DNA of 51,230 nucleotides from DASQFD01 sp035633255 (GCA_035633255.1 DASQFD010000104.1:1-51230), one strand, 5' to 3'. Counted from the stretch's first letter, positions 15,194-24,010 are shown. A program made the numbers and translations. The notes: a model not told the origin generated them from the sequence alone.

Positions 15194-17878
15194 ATGGCAC
15201 CCCTCGTCCACGACTTCGAGGACGGCAACAAGGACCAGAAGGACCTGCTCGGAGGCAAGGGGGCCAACCTCGCGGAGATGACCAGGCTGGGCATCCCCGT
15301 CCCCCCGGGCTTCACCATCACCACCGAGGCGTGTCGGGTCTACCTCGAGAGCGGTTCCGAGCCCGAGGAGCTGGCCGCCGAGATCGAGGCGCACCTGCAG
15401 GCGCTGGAGGCCAAGAGCGGCCGCCGGCTCGGCGACGCCGAGGACCCGCTGCTGGTGTCGGTCCGGTCCGGCGCGAAGTTCTCGATGCCCGGGATGATGG
15501 AGACCGTCCTGAACATCGGCCTCAACGACGCCTCGGTGAACGGGCTGGCCGCCCAGACCGAGAACCCCCGCTTCGCGTGGGACTCCTACCGGCGGCTCAT
15601 CCAGATGTTCGGCAAGACCGTCCTCGACCTCGACGGCGAGCACTTCGAGGCCGCGATCGAGCAGGCCAAGAAGGCCAAGGGTGTCACCGCGGACGTCGAC
15701 CTGGACGTCGATGACCTGCGCGGCCTCGTCACGCGGTACAAGGAGATCGTGCGGCGCGACAGCGGCGCCGACTTCCCGCAGGACCCCCGCGCGCAGATGC
15801 ACTCCGCGGTCGTCGCCGTCTTCAACTCGTGGAACGCCGACCGCGCGATCCTCTACCGCCGCCGCGAGCGCATCCCCTCGGACCTCGGCACCGCGGTCAA
15901 CGTGCAGGCCATGGCGTTCGGCAACAAGGGCGCGGACTCCGGGTCCGGCGTCGCGTTCACCCGCGACCCCGCCACCGGCGCGACCGGCGTCTACGGCGAC
16001 TACCTCGCCGACGCGCAGGGTGAGGACGTGGTGGCGGGCATCCGCAACACGATCCCGCTCGCCGAGCTCGAGCGGATGGACAAGAAGTCCTACGACGAGC
16101 TGATCGGCATCATGGCGCGGCTCGAGCAGCACTACCGCGACATGTGCGACATCGAGTTCACCGTCGAGCGCGGCAAGCTCTGGATGCTGCAGACCCGGGT
16201 GGGCAAGCGCACCGCCGAGGCGGCCTTCCGCATCGCGGTCGACCTCGTCGACGAGGGCGTCATCACCGAGGAAGAGGCGCTCCAGCGGGTCAACGGGGAC
16301 CAGCTCGCCCAGCTGATGTTCCCCCACTTCGACAGCAAGGCCGCGCGCAGCCTGCTCGCCCGCGGCATGAGCGCCTCCCCCGGTGCCGCTGTCGGCGTCG
16401 CGGTCTTCGACTCCAACACCGCCGTGGCCCGCGCCGAGGAGGGGACCTCGGTCATCCTCGTCCGCCGGGAGACCAACCCCGACGACCTGCACGGCATGAT
16501 CGCCGCGCAGGGCATCCTCACCAGCCGCGGCGGCAAGACCTCGCACGCCGCGGTCGTGGCCCGCGGGATGGGCCGCACCTGCGTGTGCGGCGCCGAGGCG
16601 CTCGAGGTCGACATCAAGGCCAAGTGCTTCACCACCCCGGACGGCACCGTCGTCCGGGAGGGTGACCTGATCTCCATCGACGGCTCGACCGGCGAGGTCT
16701 TCGCCGGCGAGGTGCCGGTGCAGAACTCCCCCGTCGTGCGCTACTTCGAGGGCGCCATCGGCCCGGAGCACGACCCGCTCGTCGCCGCCGTCGACCGGCT
16801 CGTCAAGGTCGCCGACGGCAAGCGTCGACTCGCCGTGCGCACCAACGCCGACACCGCGGAGGACGCCGCGCGGGCCCGCCGCTTCGGCGCCGAGGGCGTG
16901 GGCCTCTGCCGCACCGAGCACATGTTCCTCGGCGAGCGCCGCCACCTGGTCGAGCGGCTCATCCTCGCCGAGTCCGACGAGGACCGGCAGGCCGTCTTCG
17001 ACGAGCTGCTGCCGCTGCAGCGCCAGGACTTCGTCGAGCTCTTCGAGGCGATGGACGGGCTGCCCGTCACCGTGCGGCTGCTGGACCCGCCGCTGCACGA
17101 GTTCCTGCCCGACCTCACCGAGCTGTCGGTGAAGGTGGCACTCGAGGATGCCCGGGGCGAGCACTCCGACATGGACACCGTGCTCCTCGCCGCGGTGCTG
17201 CGGCTGCACGAGCAGAACCCGATGCTCGGGCTGCGCGGCGTCCGGCTCGGCATCGCCATCCCCGGCCTGTTCGAGATGCAGGCCCGGGCCATCCTCGAGG
17301 CGGCCGCCCAGGTGATCGAGGCCGGCGGCCACGCCCAGCCGGAGATCATGGTGCCGCTCGTCGGTGCCGTCCAGGAGCTGGACAAGATCAAGGAGGAGAT
17401 CGCCCACGCCGCCCACGAGACCCGCATCAAGCACTCGGTCAACCTCGACCACCTGGTCGGGACGATGATCGAGCTGCCCCGCGCGGCCCTCACGGCCGGC
17501 GAGATCGCCGAGGCCGCGGACTTCTTCTCCTTCGGCACCAACGACCTCACCCAGACGACGTGGGGCTTCAGCCGCGACGACGTCGAGTCGGCGTTCTTCT
17601 CCCGCTACCTCGAGATGGGCATCTTCGGGGTCTCCCCCTTCGAGACCCTGGACCGCACCGGTGTCGGCCGACTCGTGGAGCTCGGCACCCAGGAGGGGCG
17701 GGCGGCCAAGCCCGGCCTCAAGGTCGGCGTGTGTGGCGAGCACGGGGGGGACCCCGACTCGGTGCACTTCTTCCACGACGTCGGGCTCGACTACGTCTCC
17801 TGCTCCCCGTTCCGCGTGCCCGTGGCGCGGCTGGAGGCCGGCCGGGCGGCCGGCGACGGAGGCAGCGACACCCGCTGA
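15194..17878 (+). CDS. ppdK: Pyruvate, phosphate dikinase
   Basis: The enzyme interconverts pyruvate, ATP and phosphate with phosphoenolpyruvate, AMP and pyrophosphate. The 894-residue product is full length. The N-terminal nucleotide domain starts with LLGGKGANLAEM. The central phosphohistidine site is LTSRGGKTSHAAVVARGMG, with catalytic His near residue 451. The C-terminal PEP-binding barrel has GVGLCRTEHMF and the catalytic Cys in KVGVCGEHGGDP near residue 847. AGGAGG sits just upstream of the ATG. It is a single gene with its own leader. Its last 88 bp overlap the convergent PAP2 gene. The leader repeats suggest dedicated control. Confidence 0.96.
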   Translation: MAPLVHDFEDGNKDQKDLLGGKGANLAEMTRLGIPVPPGFTITTEACRVYLESGSEPEELAAEIEAHLQALEAKSGRRLGDAEDPLLVSVRSGAKFSMPGMMETVLNIGLNDASVNGLAAQTENPRFAWDSYRRLIQMFGKTVLDLDGEHFEAAIEQAKKAKGVTADVDLDVDDLRGLVTRYKEIVRRDSGADFPQDPRAQMHSAVVAVFNSWNADRAILYRRRERIPSDLGTAVNVQAMAFGNKGADSGSGVAFTRDPATGATGVYGDYLADAQGEDVVAGIRNTIPLAELERMDKKSYDELIGIMARLEQHYRDMCDIEFTVERGKLWMLQTRVGKRTAEAAFRIAVDLVDEGVITEEEALQRVNGDQLAQLMFPHFDSKAARSLLARGMSASPGAAVGVAVFDSNTAVARAEEGTSVILVRRETNPDDLHGMIAAQGILTSRGGKTSHAAVVARGMGRTCVCGAEALEVDIKAKCFTTPDGTVVREGDLISIDGSTGEVFAGEVPVQNSPVVRYFEGAIGPEHDPLVAAVDRLVKVADGKRRLAVRTNADTAEDAARARRFGAEGVGLCRTEHMFLGERRHLVERLILAESDEDRQAVFDELLPLQRQDFVELFEAMDGLPVTVRLLDPPLHEFLPDLTELSVKVALEDARGEHSDMDTVLLAAVLRLHEQNPMLGLRGVRLGIAIPGLFEMQARAILEAAAQVIEAGGHAQPEIMVPLVGAVQELDKIKEEIAHAAHETRIKHSVNLDHLVGTMIELPRAALTAGEIAEAADFFSFGTNDLTQTTWGFSRDDVESAFFSRYLEMGIFGVSPFETLDRTGVGRLVELGTQEGRAAKPGLKVGVCGEHGGDPDSVHFFHDVGLDYVSCSPFRVPVARLEAGRAAGDGGSDTR

Positions 17879-18609
17879 CCCCGCCCGACCGCGACCGCCA
17901 GCCGGTGCGCGGTCACGACGGTCGCGAGCCACGCGAGGCCGAGCAGCCAGCCGGCGACGACGTCGGTGAGCCAGTGGTGCCCCAGGAACACCCGGGAGAG
18001 CCCCATGGCCACCACGAAGGCGCCGGCGGCTGCGACCGTGCCCAGCCGGGCCGCCGTGGAGCGCAGCACCAGGACGAGCAGGTATGCCGCCATGCCGACC
18101 AGCGCGGTGGCGTTCAGCGTGTGCCCGGAGGGGAAGGACGGCGAGGACTCCAGCGGTGGGACGGCCAGCTCCACCGGCGGCCGGGTGCGGCCGAGCAGGT
18201 CCTTGCCGGCCATGGTGATCGCCAGCGACCCGGCCGCCGCCAGGACCATGAGGAGGACCGGCGTCCAGCTGCGCCACAGGCGCGCCGCGAGCAGGGCCAG
18301 CACGGTGGCGAGTGCGGTCATGCCCACGGTGGCCCCGAGGTCGGTGAAGCGGGTGACCCAGTCCTCCAGCGCCGGCGTGCGCCAGCGGACGGCGGCCTCG
18401 AGGACCGGCTGGTCCAGCGCGGCCAGGTCGTCTCGTTCGGCGAGCGACTCGTAGACCTCCGCGGCCGCGCGGGCGAGGGCCAGCACGACGGCACCGCCGA
18501 GCAGCGCGGTGAGGACCAGGGTGAGGTGGGCGAGGACCCACCGGGCGACCCCGGCCACGCGCCCGGGGCGCGGCTGCAACGGGTCGGGGGTGGACGGCAT
18601 ACCGGCCAT
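17791..18609 (-). CDS. PAP2-family membrane phosphatase
   Basis: The product is 272 residues with about six membrane helices. The three phosphatase motifs are present: KDLLGRTRPP (K-x6-R-P), PSFPSGHTLNA (P-S-G-H) and SRVFLGHHWLTDVVAG (S-R-x5-H-x3-D). Such enzymes dephosphorylate lipid phosphates such as undecaprenyl pyrophosphate or phosphatidate at the outer membrane face. The start may be ATG 18609 or ATG 18600; no convincing ribosome site distinguishes them. The 3' end overlaps ppdK by 88 bp, encoding a basic Ser/Arg-rich tail. Confidence 0.9.
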   Translation of the reverse strand: MAGMPSTPDPLQPRPGRVAGVARWVLAHLTLVLTALLGGAVVLALARAAAEVYESLAERDDLAALDQPVLEAAVRWRTPALEDWVTRFTDLGATVGMTALATVLALLAARLWRSWTPVLLMVLAAAGSLAITMAGKDLLGRTRPPVELAVPPLESSPSFPSGHTLNATALVGMAAYLLVLVLRSTAARLGTVAAAGAFVVAMGLSRVFLGHHWLTDVVAGWLLGLAWLATVVTAHRLAVAVGRGQRVSLPPSPAARPASSRATGTRNGEQET

Positions 18610-18705
18610 CGAACCAGACCACTGGAGGGCGAAGGCCCCCGCGGACCGGTCACCGGAGGCGGCGACCCCGCGAGGGGCCCGCACGGCGTGGGACGCGCCC
18701 GGGAG

Positions 18706-19069
18706 TGGAGGTGGCGGGAATCGAACCCGCGTCCACTGACGGGAAGCCAGGGCTTCTCCGGGTGCAGTGCGCTGCGGAGTTTCTCGGCCCCAGGGCTCGC
18801 GCGCACACGTCCCCTGACAGACCCAGTCGAGTAGCAGTCCCGCGCCGTCCCCCGACATGACGGCGCAGCGAGCTTCCTAGATGACGCCAGGAACTAGGCC
18901 GAAAGCAAACCTAGGCTGACGGACTTCGAGGCTCGCTCAGGCGGCGAGGGCGAAGTCGGTGCGCTTGGAATTGGCACCTATTGGGTTGCAAGGGGCGTTG
19001 ACGAGATGACCTTGCATCCTCGACCCGCTTCCCCTGACATGCCGACCAGTGTCGAAACCGATCACCCCC
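18706..19069 (-). ncRNA. ssrA: tmRNA (transfer-messenger RNA)
   Basis: The 5' end reads GGGGGTGATCGGTTTCGACA and the 3' end has a T-arm (GCGGGTTCGATTCCCGC) followed by CACCTCC, which pairs with GGGGGTG to close a 7-bp acceptor stem with one G-U pair. The tag reading frame (18937-18975, minus) starts at resume codon GCC and encodes ANSKRTDFALAA then TGA, the usual A-L-A-A degradation signal. The genome shows CTC after the discriminator A, so CCA must be added after transcription. With SmpB, encoded just downstream in the minus direction, it rescues stalled ribosomes. Confidence 0.95.
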
Positions 19070-19274
19070 TCGAGGGGGCACGTCCCACGCTGTGCAGTTG
19101 TCGCTCCATCATGCCGCCAACGCGCCGGGCACCCAAATGCATTCCCCGGGCGGGGGGTGGGAGGGACCCGCCGGGGGAAGTGGGCTGCCCCGGAGGCGCT
19201 GTTCCACCCCCGGTGCTGGCTAGCCTTGAGCAGAGCCCTCGTACCAGGGGGTCCCCCGACTCTAAGGAGCGACC

Positions 19275-19448
19275 ATGGGTCTCGGCGACAAGATGGAGAA
19301 CATGAAGGACGACCTCGGCGGCAAGGCGAAGGAGGCCACCGGCAAGGTGACCGACGACGAGGGCATGCAGGCCGAGGGTGCGGCCGACCAGAGCAAGGCC
19401 GAAGTCAAGCAGGCGGGCGAGAAGGTCAAGGACGCGTTCAAGAACTGA
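19275..19448 (+). CDS. CsbD-family stress protein
   Basis: The product is a 57-residue, highly charged, hydrophilic protein starting MGLGDKMENMKDDLGGKAKE and continuing with ATGKVTDDEGMQAEG, the CsbD repeat pattern of K-A-K-E-x-x-G-K-x-T-x-D. These small, largely helical proteins are general-stress induced in many bacteria; their molecular role is unknown. AAGGAG lies 6 nt upstream of the ATG. It stands between ssrA and smpB but on the opposite strand. A strong hairpin follows its stop. Confidence 0.92.
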   Translation: MGLGDKMENMKDDLGGKAKEATGKVTDDEGMQAEGAADQSKAEVKQAGEKVKDAFKN

Positions 19449-19463
19449 CCCTGCGCTCTGCGC

Positions 19464-19501
19464 GGCGGAGGCGGCCTCCCGTGTGGGGGGCCGCCTCCGC
19501 C
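19464..19501. terminator. Hairpin between CsbD gene and smpB
   Basis: A perfect 13-bp stem (GGCGGAGGCGGCC with GGCCGCCTCCGCC) and a 12-nt loop lie 15 bp after the CsbD stop and 26 bp from the smpB stop. There is no T tract. It probably serves both convergent genes. Confidence 0.75.
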
Positions 19502-19527
19502 GGTGTCCGGGGCGGCGGCCCCGGAGC

Positions 19528-20007
19528 TCAGGAGCCGCTCGGTCGGCGCCGGTCCGACATGGCCCGCTCGGCCTCCCGGCGGTCGTCGCGCTCCCGAAGC
19601 GCCTGCCGCTTGTCATAGGCCTTCTTGCCCCGGGCGACGGCGATCTCCACCTTGGCCCGGCCGTCCAGGAAGTACAGCGCGAGCGGCACCACGGTGTGCC
19701 CGGACTCGCGGGTGGCGGCGGCGATCTTCTCGATCTCGCGGCGATGGAGCAGGAGCTTGCGCCGGCGGCGCGGCGCGTGGTTGGTCCACGTCCCGTTCGA
19801 GTACTCCGGGATGTGCACGCCCTCGAGCCACAGCTCACCGTCGGTGACGCTGGCCCACCCGTCGACGAGGGAGGCCCGGCCCATCCGCAGCGCCTTGACC
19901 TCGGTGCCGGTGAGGACCACGCCGGCCTCGTAGGTGTCCTCGACGAGGTAGTCGTGGCGAGCCTTGCGGTTGCTCGCCACGAGCTTGCGGCCCGACTCCT
20001 TGGGCAC
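19528..20007 (-). CDS. smpB: SsrA-binding protein SmpB
   Basis: The 159-residue product binds tmRNA and delivers it to stalled ribosomes. The family signatures are present: NRKARHDYLVEDTYEAGVVL, GTEVKALRMGRASL, the GELWLEGVHIPEY strand, and RRRKLLLHRREI; the basic C-terminal tail (RQALRERDDRREAERAMSDRRR) is the ribosome-mRNA-channel helix. GTG 20007 is chosen because GAGGAGG sits 6 nt upstream and homology starts at PKESGRKLVA. The partner ssrA lies about 460 bp downstream, with a CsbD gene between. Confidence 0.95.
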   Translation of the reverse strand: MPKESGRKLVASNRKARHDYLVEDTYEAGVVLTGTEVKALRMGRASLVDGWASVTDGELWLEGVHIPEYSNGTWTNHAPRRRRKLLLHRREIEKIAAATRESGHTVVPLALYFLDGRAKVEIAVARGKKAYDKRQALRERDDRREAERAMSDRRRPSGS

Positions 20008-20160
20008 GGCCGTCCTCCTCGTGTCGTTCTCGTTCCGCCCGCGGGCGTCGTGGCCGGGGTTCCGCGCATCTCGTGCGCGGCGCCTCGTGCCCGGTGCGGC
20101 GGTGCACGGTCGGCGCCGCGGTGCCCGGGTCACGCTACCCGCCCGCGACGCCCCCGACGG

Positions 20161-21552
20161 TCACAGCCACTTCCGGGGGTCGACGTGCACCCCGTCCTCG
20201 TAGACCTCGAAGTGCAGGTGGCACCCGGTGGACAGGCCGGTGGTGCCCTCGTACCCGATGACCTGCCCCTGAGCGACCCGTCCGCCACGGGTGGCGATCC
20301 GCTCCAGGTGGTTGTAGGACGTCGAGAGGTTGACGCCCTGGTGGATCCCGTGGTCGAGGACGACCCGGTTTCCGAAGCCACCACCCCAACCGGCGGAGAC
20401 GACGACCCCGCTCGCGGCCGCCTTGATCGGGGTCCCGCAGCCGGAGGCGTAGTCGCGCCCGCCATGCAGCCGGGAGTAGCGCAGGATGGGGTGGTAGCGC
20501 ATCCCGAACTCGCTGCTGATCCGACCCAGGAGCGTCGGGGCGGCGAGGAAGCCGGCTCCCTCGAGGCCGTTGCCGGACGAGGCGCGTCCGGCGGCGGCCA
20601 GGGCGGCGGCGGCGCGCTTCGCGGCGGCCGCCCTCGCCCGGAGCACGGCGGTGAGGCGGTCCGACTCGGCCTCGAGGTCGGTGAGCCGGCGGCGCTCGGC
20701 GGCGGCCTGGGCGTCCAGCTCGGCGGCCTGGGCGGTCTGCGCGGCCGCGAGCCGGTCCAGGGCCACCTTGGCGGCCGCGGACCGGTCGCGGGCGGACGTG
20801 GCGGCGGCGAGGGCCTCCTCGGCCCGCGCCGACGCGGCGCTCGCGTCCGCGCGCAGGGCCGAGAGGTGGTCCTCCTGCGCCGTCTGGCTGGCCTGGGCGG
20901 TGGCGAGCCGGTCCAGCGAGCGGCTCTGCACGTCCATGACCGTGCCGACGAGGGCGACCCGGTCCGCGAACTCCTGCGGCGAGCCGGAGGAGACGGCCGC
21001 GTCGAGCTGGCCGAAGCCCTGCTCCTGGTACATCTGCGCGGCGAACTGCGCGACCCTGCCCCGTCCCTCGGTGATGGAGTGGGCGGTGCTGGCGAGCTCG
21101 TCCTGGGCCTTGGCCTCGTCGGCCCGCGCCACGGCGAGCGCCTGGACGGCCTCGGCGTGCGCCCGGTCGGCGGCCGCGGCGGCGGCCGTGGCCCTGGTGA
21201 GGGTGGCGCGGGCGGAGGGCAGCTTGGCGTTCGTGGCGGCCAGGGCGTCGTAGGCCTTGGCCAGCGCGGCGTTGGTCTCGGCGAGGTCGTCCCGGCTGTC
21301 CACGATGCCCGCGTCGACCTTCCGCTTGGCGTCGCGCGGGTTGGGGTCGGGCGCTCCCGGCAGCCCGGCGGCGGCGGTGAGCGGGGTGGCCGGCGCCATG
21401 AGCGAAGGGGCGGCGAGCGGCGCGAGCACCGGTGCGGCCCCCGCCTCGACCGTGGTGGTGAGCGCCACCGCGCAGACGAGCGCGGCGCCGGTGCCGAGCA
21501 CCCGGCGGGTCCGCGGGCCCGCGGAACCCGTGCCTCGTCGCATGGGCACCAT
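20161..21552 (-). CDS. Exported coiled-coil M23 (LytM-type) endopeptidase, likely FtsEX partner
   Basis: The product is about 463 residues. A signal peptide or anchor (RRVLGTGAALVCAVALTTT) is followed by an Ala/Asp/Arg-rich coiled coil to about residue 320, then an M23 domain with zinc ligands in RLHGGRDYA and TGCHLHFEV and the ending DPRKWL. This is the architecture of EnvC/RipC-like peptidoglycan hydrolases or activators governed by FtsEX. It directly follows ftsX on the same strand. The start is uncertain: ATG 21552 or 21543 fit the signal peptide, but the frame stays open upstream through a 24-bp repeat array with several in-frame ATGs. Confidence 0.88.
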   Translation of the reverse strand: MVPMRRGTGSAGPRTRRVLGTGAALVCAVALTTTVEAGAAPVLAPLAAPSLMAPATPLTAAAGLPGAPDPNPRDAKRKVDAGIVDSRDDLAETNAALAKAYDALAATNAKLPSARATLTRATAAAAAADRAHAEAVQALAVARADEAKAQDELASTAHSITEGRGRVAQFAAQMYQEQGFGQLDAAVSSGSPQEFADRVALVGTVMDVQSRSLDRLATAQASQTAQEDHLSALRADASAASARAEEALAAATSARDRSAAAKVALDRLAAAQTAQAAELDAQAAAERRRLTDLEAESDRLTAVLRARAAAAKRAAAALAAAGRASSGNGLEGAGFLAAPTLLGRISSEFGMRYHPILRYSRLHGGRDYASGCGTPIKAAASGVVVSAGWGGGFGNRVVLDHGIHQGVNLSTSYNHLERIATRGGRVAQGQVIGYEGTTGLSTGCHLHFEVYEDGVHVDPRKWL

Positions 21553-21598
21553 TGGTAACACGGGAGCGGACGGATGGGAACCGGGCACGCCGCTCCCG

Positions 21599-21680
21599 GG
21601 CATACCGGCCCGGTCGCTCGCCGGCATACCGGCCGTGTCGCTCGCCGGCATACCGGCGGCCTCGCCCTGCGGCATACCGG
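21599..21680. repeat. Tandem array, 24-bp period, between ftsX and the M23 gene
   Basis: GGCATACCGG begins at 21599, 21623, 21647 and 21671, an exact 24-bp period over three full units and a partial one. It starts a few bases past the ftsX stop. On the minus strand each unit holds an ATG in the M23 reading frame, encoding GMPASDxA-type octapeptides if translated. Confidence 0.9.
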
Positions 21681-21688
21681 CTCGGCGC

Positions 21689-22594
21689 TCAGACCCGCAG
21701 GTAGCGGCGCAGGGTGACCACGCTGGTCAGGACGGCGACGACGACCACGCCCAGCAGCAACCAGGGCGCGAGCGCCCACACGTCCGAGGTGCCGATGAAG
21801 GCCTGGCTGAGCGCGATCTGGTTGAAGCCCAGGTTGAAGACGAAGCGGACGAGCACCCAGAGCATCCCCACGGCGAGGGCCACTCCCACCGCGGCGACCA
21901 GCAGCATCTCGAGCACGAACGGCATCCGGATCGTCCAGCTGGAGGCGCCGACCAGGCGCATGATGCCGATCTCCCGTCTTCGCAGCACGGCGGCCTGGCG
22001 GATCGTGGTCGCCATGAGCAGGGCCGAGCACGCCACCATCAGCGCCGCCAGACTGATCGCGATCACCGTGATGACCCCGATGATCTGGAAGAGGCGCTTG
22101 AAGACCTTCTCCTGGTCCTGGACGCTCGCCACCCCCGGCGCGCCCTCGAACTGGCTGGTCACCACGGCGAACTTCGTCGGGTCGGCGAGCTGGACCCGGA
22201 AGCTCTGCGGGATGTCGCCGAGCCGGACGTTCCCGGTGATCGGGCTGTTGCGGAACTGGGCGCGGAAGCGGTCGAAGGCCTCCTGCTCGCTCTCGTAGAA
22301 GACCTCCTTGACCTCCGGGATCGACTGGAGCTGGGTGCGGACGGTCTCCTTCTCGGTCTCCGTGACGGCGCGGCCCTCGCAGTTGGGCTGGAGGGACTCG
22401 GCGGTGCAGAGGTAGATGGAGACCTGGACGCGGTCGTACCAGTAGCCCTTCATCGTGTCCGCCTGCCGCTGGGCGAGCAGGCCGAGCCCGAGGAGGAACA
22501 TCGACACCATCGTGACCAGGACCACCGAGATCGACATCGAGAGGTTGCGGCGCAGGCCGTTGCCCACCTCGCCGAGAATGAACCCGGCCCTCAT
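21689..22594 (-). CDS. ftsX: Cell division permease FtsX
   Basis: The 301-residue product has four membrane helices: one near the N-terminus (SISVVLVTMVSMFLLGLGLL), a large extracellular loop (about residues 50-170, with two Cys in YLCTAESLQPNCEG), then three more after KRLFQIIGVITVIAISLAA. RRREIGIMRLVGAS is the family's cytoplasmic signature. FtsX couples the FtsE ATPase to peptidoglycan hydrolases at the septum. ATG 22594 overlaps the ftsE stop (ATGA). The adjacent M23 gene is the natural partner. Confidence 0.96.
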   Translation of the reverse strand: MRAGFILGEVGNGLRRNLSMSISVVLVTMVSMFLLGLGLLAQRQADTMKGYWYDRVQVSIYLCTAESLQPNCEGRAVTETEKETVRTQLQSIPEVKEVFYESEQEAFDRFRAQFRNSPITGNVRLGDIPQSFRVQLADPTKFAVVTSQFEGAPGVASVQDQEKVFKRLFQIIGVITVIAISLAALMVACSALLMATTIRQAAVLRRREIGIMRLVGASSWTIRMPFVLEMLLVAAVGVALAVGMLWVLVRFVFNLGFNQIALSQAFIGTSDVWALAPWLLLGVVVVAVLTSVVTLRRYLRV

Positions 22595-23286
22595 GCCGAC
22601 ACCCCGGCCGCGTAGCCGGCGTCGGCCTCGTCGCGGACCACCCGGCCCTCGTCGAGCTCGACGACCCGCTTGCGCAGCTCGTTGACGATGTCGCTGTCGT
22701 GGGTGGCCATGACGATCGTGGTGCCGGTCCGGTTGATCCGGTCCAGCAGCGTGACGATGTCCAGGCTGATGCGCGGGTCGAGGTTGCCGGTCGGCTCGTC
22801 GCACAGCAGGATCTGCGGCTTGTTGACCACGGCCCGGGCGATGGCGACCCGCTGCTGCTCACCGCCGGAGAGCTGGTGCGGCAGCCGCTTCTCCATCTCG
22901 GCCAGCCCGACCATCTCCAGCGTCTCGGGCACGAGCTCGCGGATGGTCGAGCTGGGGCGGCCGAGCACCTGCAGGGCGAAGGCGACGTTCTGGGCGACCG
23001 TCTTACCCGGCAGCAGGCGGAAGTCCTGGAACACCGCGCCGATCTGCCGGCGCAGCCGGGGCACCTGCCGCATGGTCATCGCGCCGAGGTCCTCGCCCGC
23101 CACGTGCACGGTGCCGGAGGTGGCCCGCTCCTCGCGCAGGGCGATGCGGAGGAGGGTGGACTTGCCGGAGCCGGAGGGACCGACGACGAAGACGAACTCC
23201 CCGCGCTGGACCTCCACGGTGACGTCGTCCAGGGCCGGGCGGGTGGACCGCGGGTAGACCTTGGAGACGTGCTCGAAACGGATCAT
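22591..23286 (-). CDS. ftsE: Cell division ATP-binding protein FtsE
   Basis: The 231-residue ABC ATPase has Walker A GPSGSGKST (about residues 38-46), Q-loop FQDFRLLPGKTV, signature LSGGEQQRVAIARA, Walker B ILLCDEPTGNLD and the switch His in MATHDSD. It forms the FtsEX complex with the next gene. Homology starts at MIRFEHVSKVYP, fixing ATG 23286. A -10-like TATGCT lies on the minus strand about 65 bp upstream (near 23355), so the operon probably starts there. Confidence 0.96.
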   Translation of the reverse strand: MIRFEHVSKVYPRSTRPALDDVTVEVQRGEFVFVVGPSGSGKSTLLRIALREERATSGTVHVAGEDLGAMTMRQVPRLRRQIGAVFQDFRLLPGKTVAQNVAFALQVLGRPSSTIRELVPETLEMVGLAEMEKRLPHQLSGGEQQRVAIARAVVNKPQILLCDEPTGNLDPRISLDIVTLLDRINRTGTTIVMATHDSDIVNELRKRVVELDEGRVVRDEADAGYAAGVSA

Positions 23287-23426
23287 GCGGGAGGTGGCCT
23301 CACGGCTGGGGATCGGGAGCAGGGGCGCCCGTGCAAGGGCGGCCAGCGTCGAGCATAGGTTCCGTTGCTGTCGGACGCCGCGACGTCCCGCGCGCCGGGC
23401 GTGTGTGCTGTCCCCCGGCCGCCTCT

Positions 23427-23488
23427 GGCCGGGCCCGCGCCGGGCCCGCGCCGGGCCCCAAGGGCGCGTCGCCGGGCCCGCGCCGGCC
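23427..23488. repeat. GC-only short repeats between ftsE and the 23490 gene
   Basis: Copies of the 11-mer GGGCCCGCGCC occur near 23429, 23440 and 23475, with related fragments between. They begin about two bases downstream of the 23490 gene's stop codon. No gene is seen in this interval (23287-23489) apart from the ftsE promoter side. Confidence 0.7.
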
Positions 23489-23489
23489 C

Positions 23490-23972
23490 TTACGGCGGGT
23501 CGCCGGGCTCGACGACCAGGAGGTCGGCGGGGTCGGACACGCCGAAGACGTCCCGGAACGTCCCGGCCGTCGTGCCGGCCGCCGCGTCGGCGTCGGCCCG
23601 GGGCAGATAGGGGGCGAGCGCGACGTCGTCCGGCCACCAGCGCACCAGGTCCTCCCCGTCGGCCGGACCGGGCCGGCGCCACCCGAGGTCGAGCAGGGCC
23701 TCCTGCTCACCGGGACCCATGGGGAGGCTGCCCCCCGTCGACTCCGGACCCACGCACCAGCCGCGCAGGTGGTCCTCGTCCCGAACCAGCCGCACCCAGG
23801 GGGCCACGGGCTCGTGCCGGGCGGGCAGGAAGCCACCGAGCCGGGCCTTGCGCCGCCGGTGCGGCCGGGCCGCCGAGGAGGGCGCCGCCACCAGCACCGA
23901 CTCGCGGTCGCGCAGCGCTGAGAGGACGGGGACGAGGTATGCCGTCCACGCGTCCCAGGGGTCGTCGGTCAA
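23490..23972 (-). CDS. Unrecognised conserved-looking protein between prfB and ftsE
   Basis: The product is 160 residues, soluble, rich in Trp (WDAW, PWVRL, GWCVG, RRPGPAD..RWWPDD) and acidic residues. I do not recognise the family with confidence; the layout of an N-terminal helix, beta-strands and a C-terminal acidic segment resembles the YbjN/TY-chaperone-like proteins of actinobacteria (weak inference). The start is taken as TTG 23972 because a perfect GGAGG lies 5 nt before it; the GTG two codons upstream overlaps that GGAGG. It follows prfB by 38 bp on the same strand, so it is probably co-transcribed with it. Confidence 0.72.
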   Translation of the reverse strand: MTDDPWDAWTAYLVPVLSALRDRESVLVAAPSSAARPHRRRKARLGGFLPARHEPVAPWVRLVRDEDHLRGWCVGPESTGGSLPMGPGEQEALLDLGWRRPGPADGEDLVRWWPDDVALAPYLPRADADAAAGTTAGTFRDVFGVSDPADLLVVEPGDPP

Positions 23973-24010
23973 CGGCACCTCCGGGGTCGGGGCGGTGGGG
24001 CGGCGGGCCG

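Noticed and set aside
18640..18740. A tRNA gene, because of the T-arm-like sequence GCGGGAATCGAACCCGC
   Set aside because: It is the T-arm of tmRNA; the matching 5' acceptor strand lies 350 bp away with the tag frame between.
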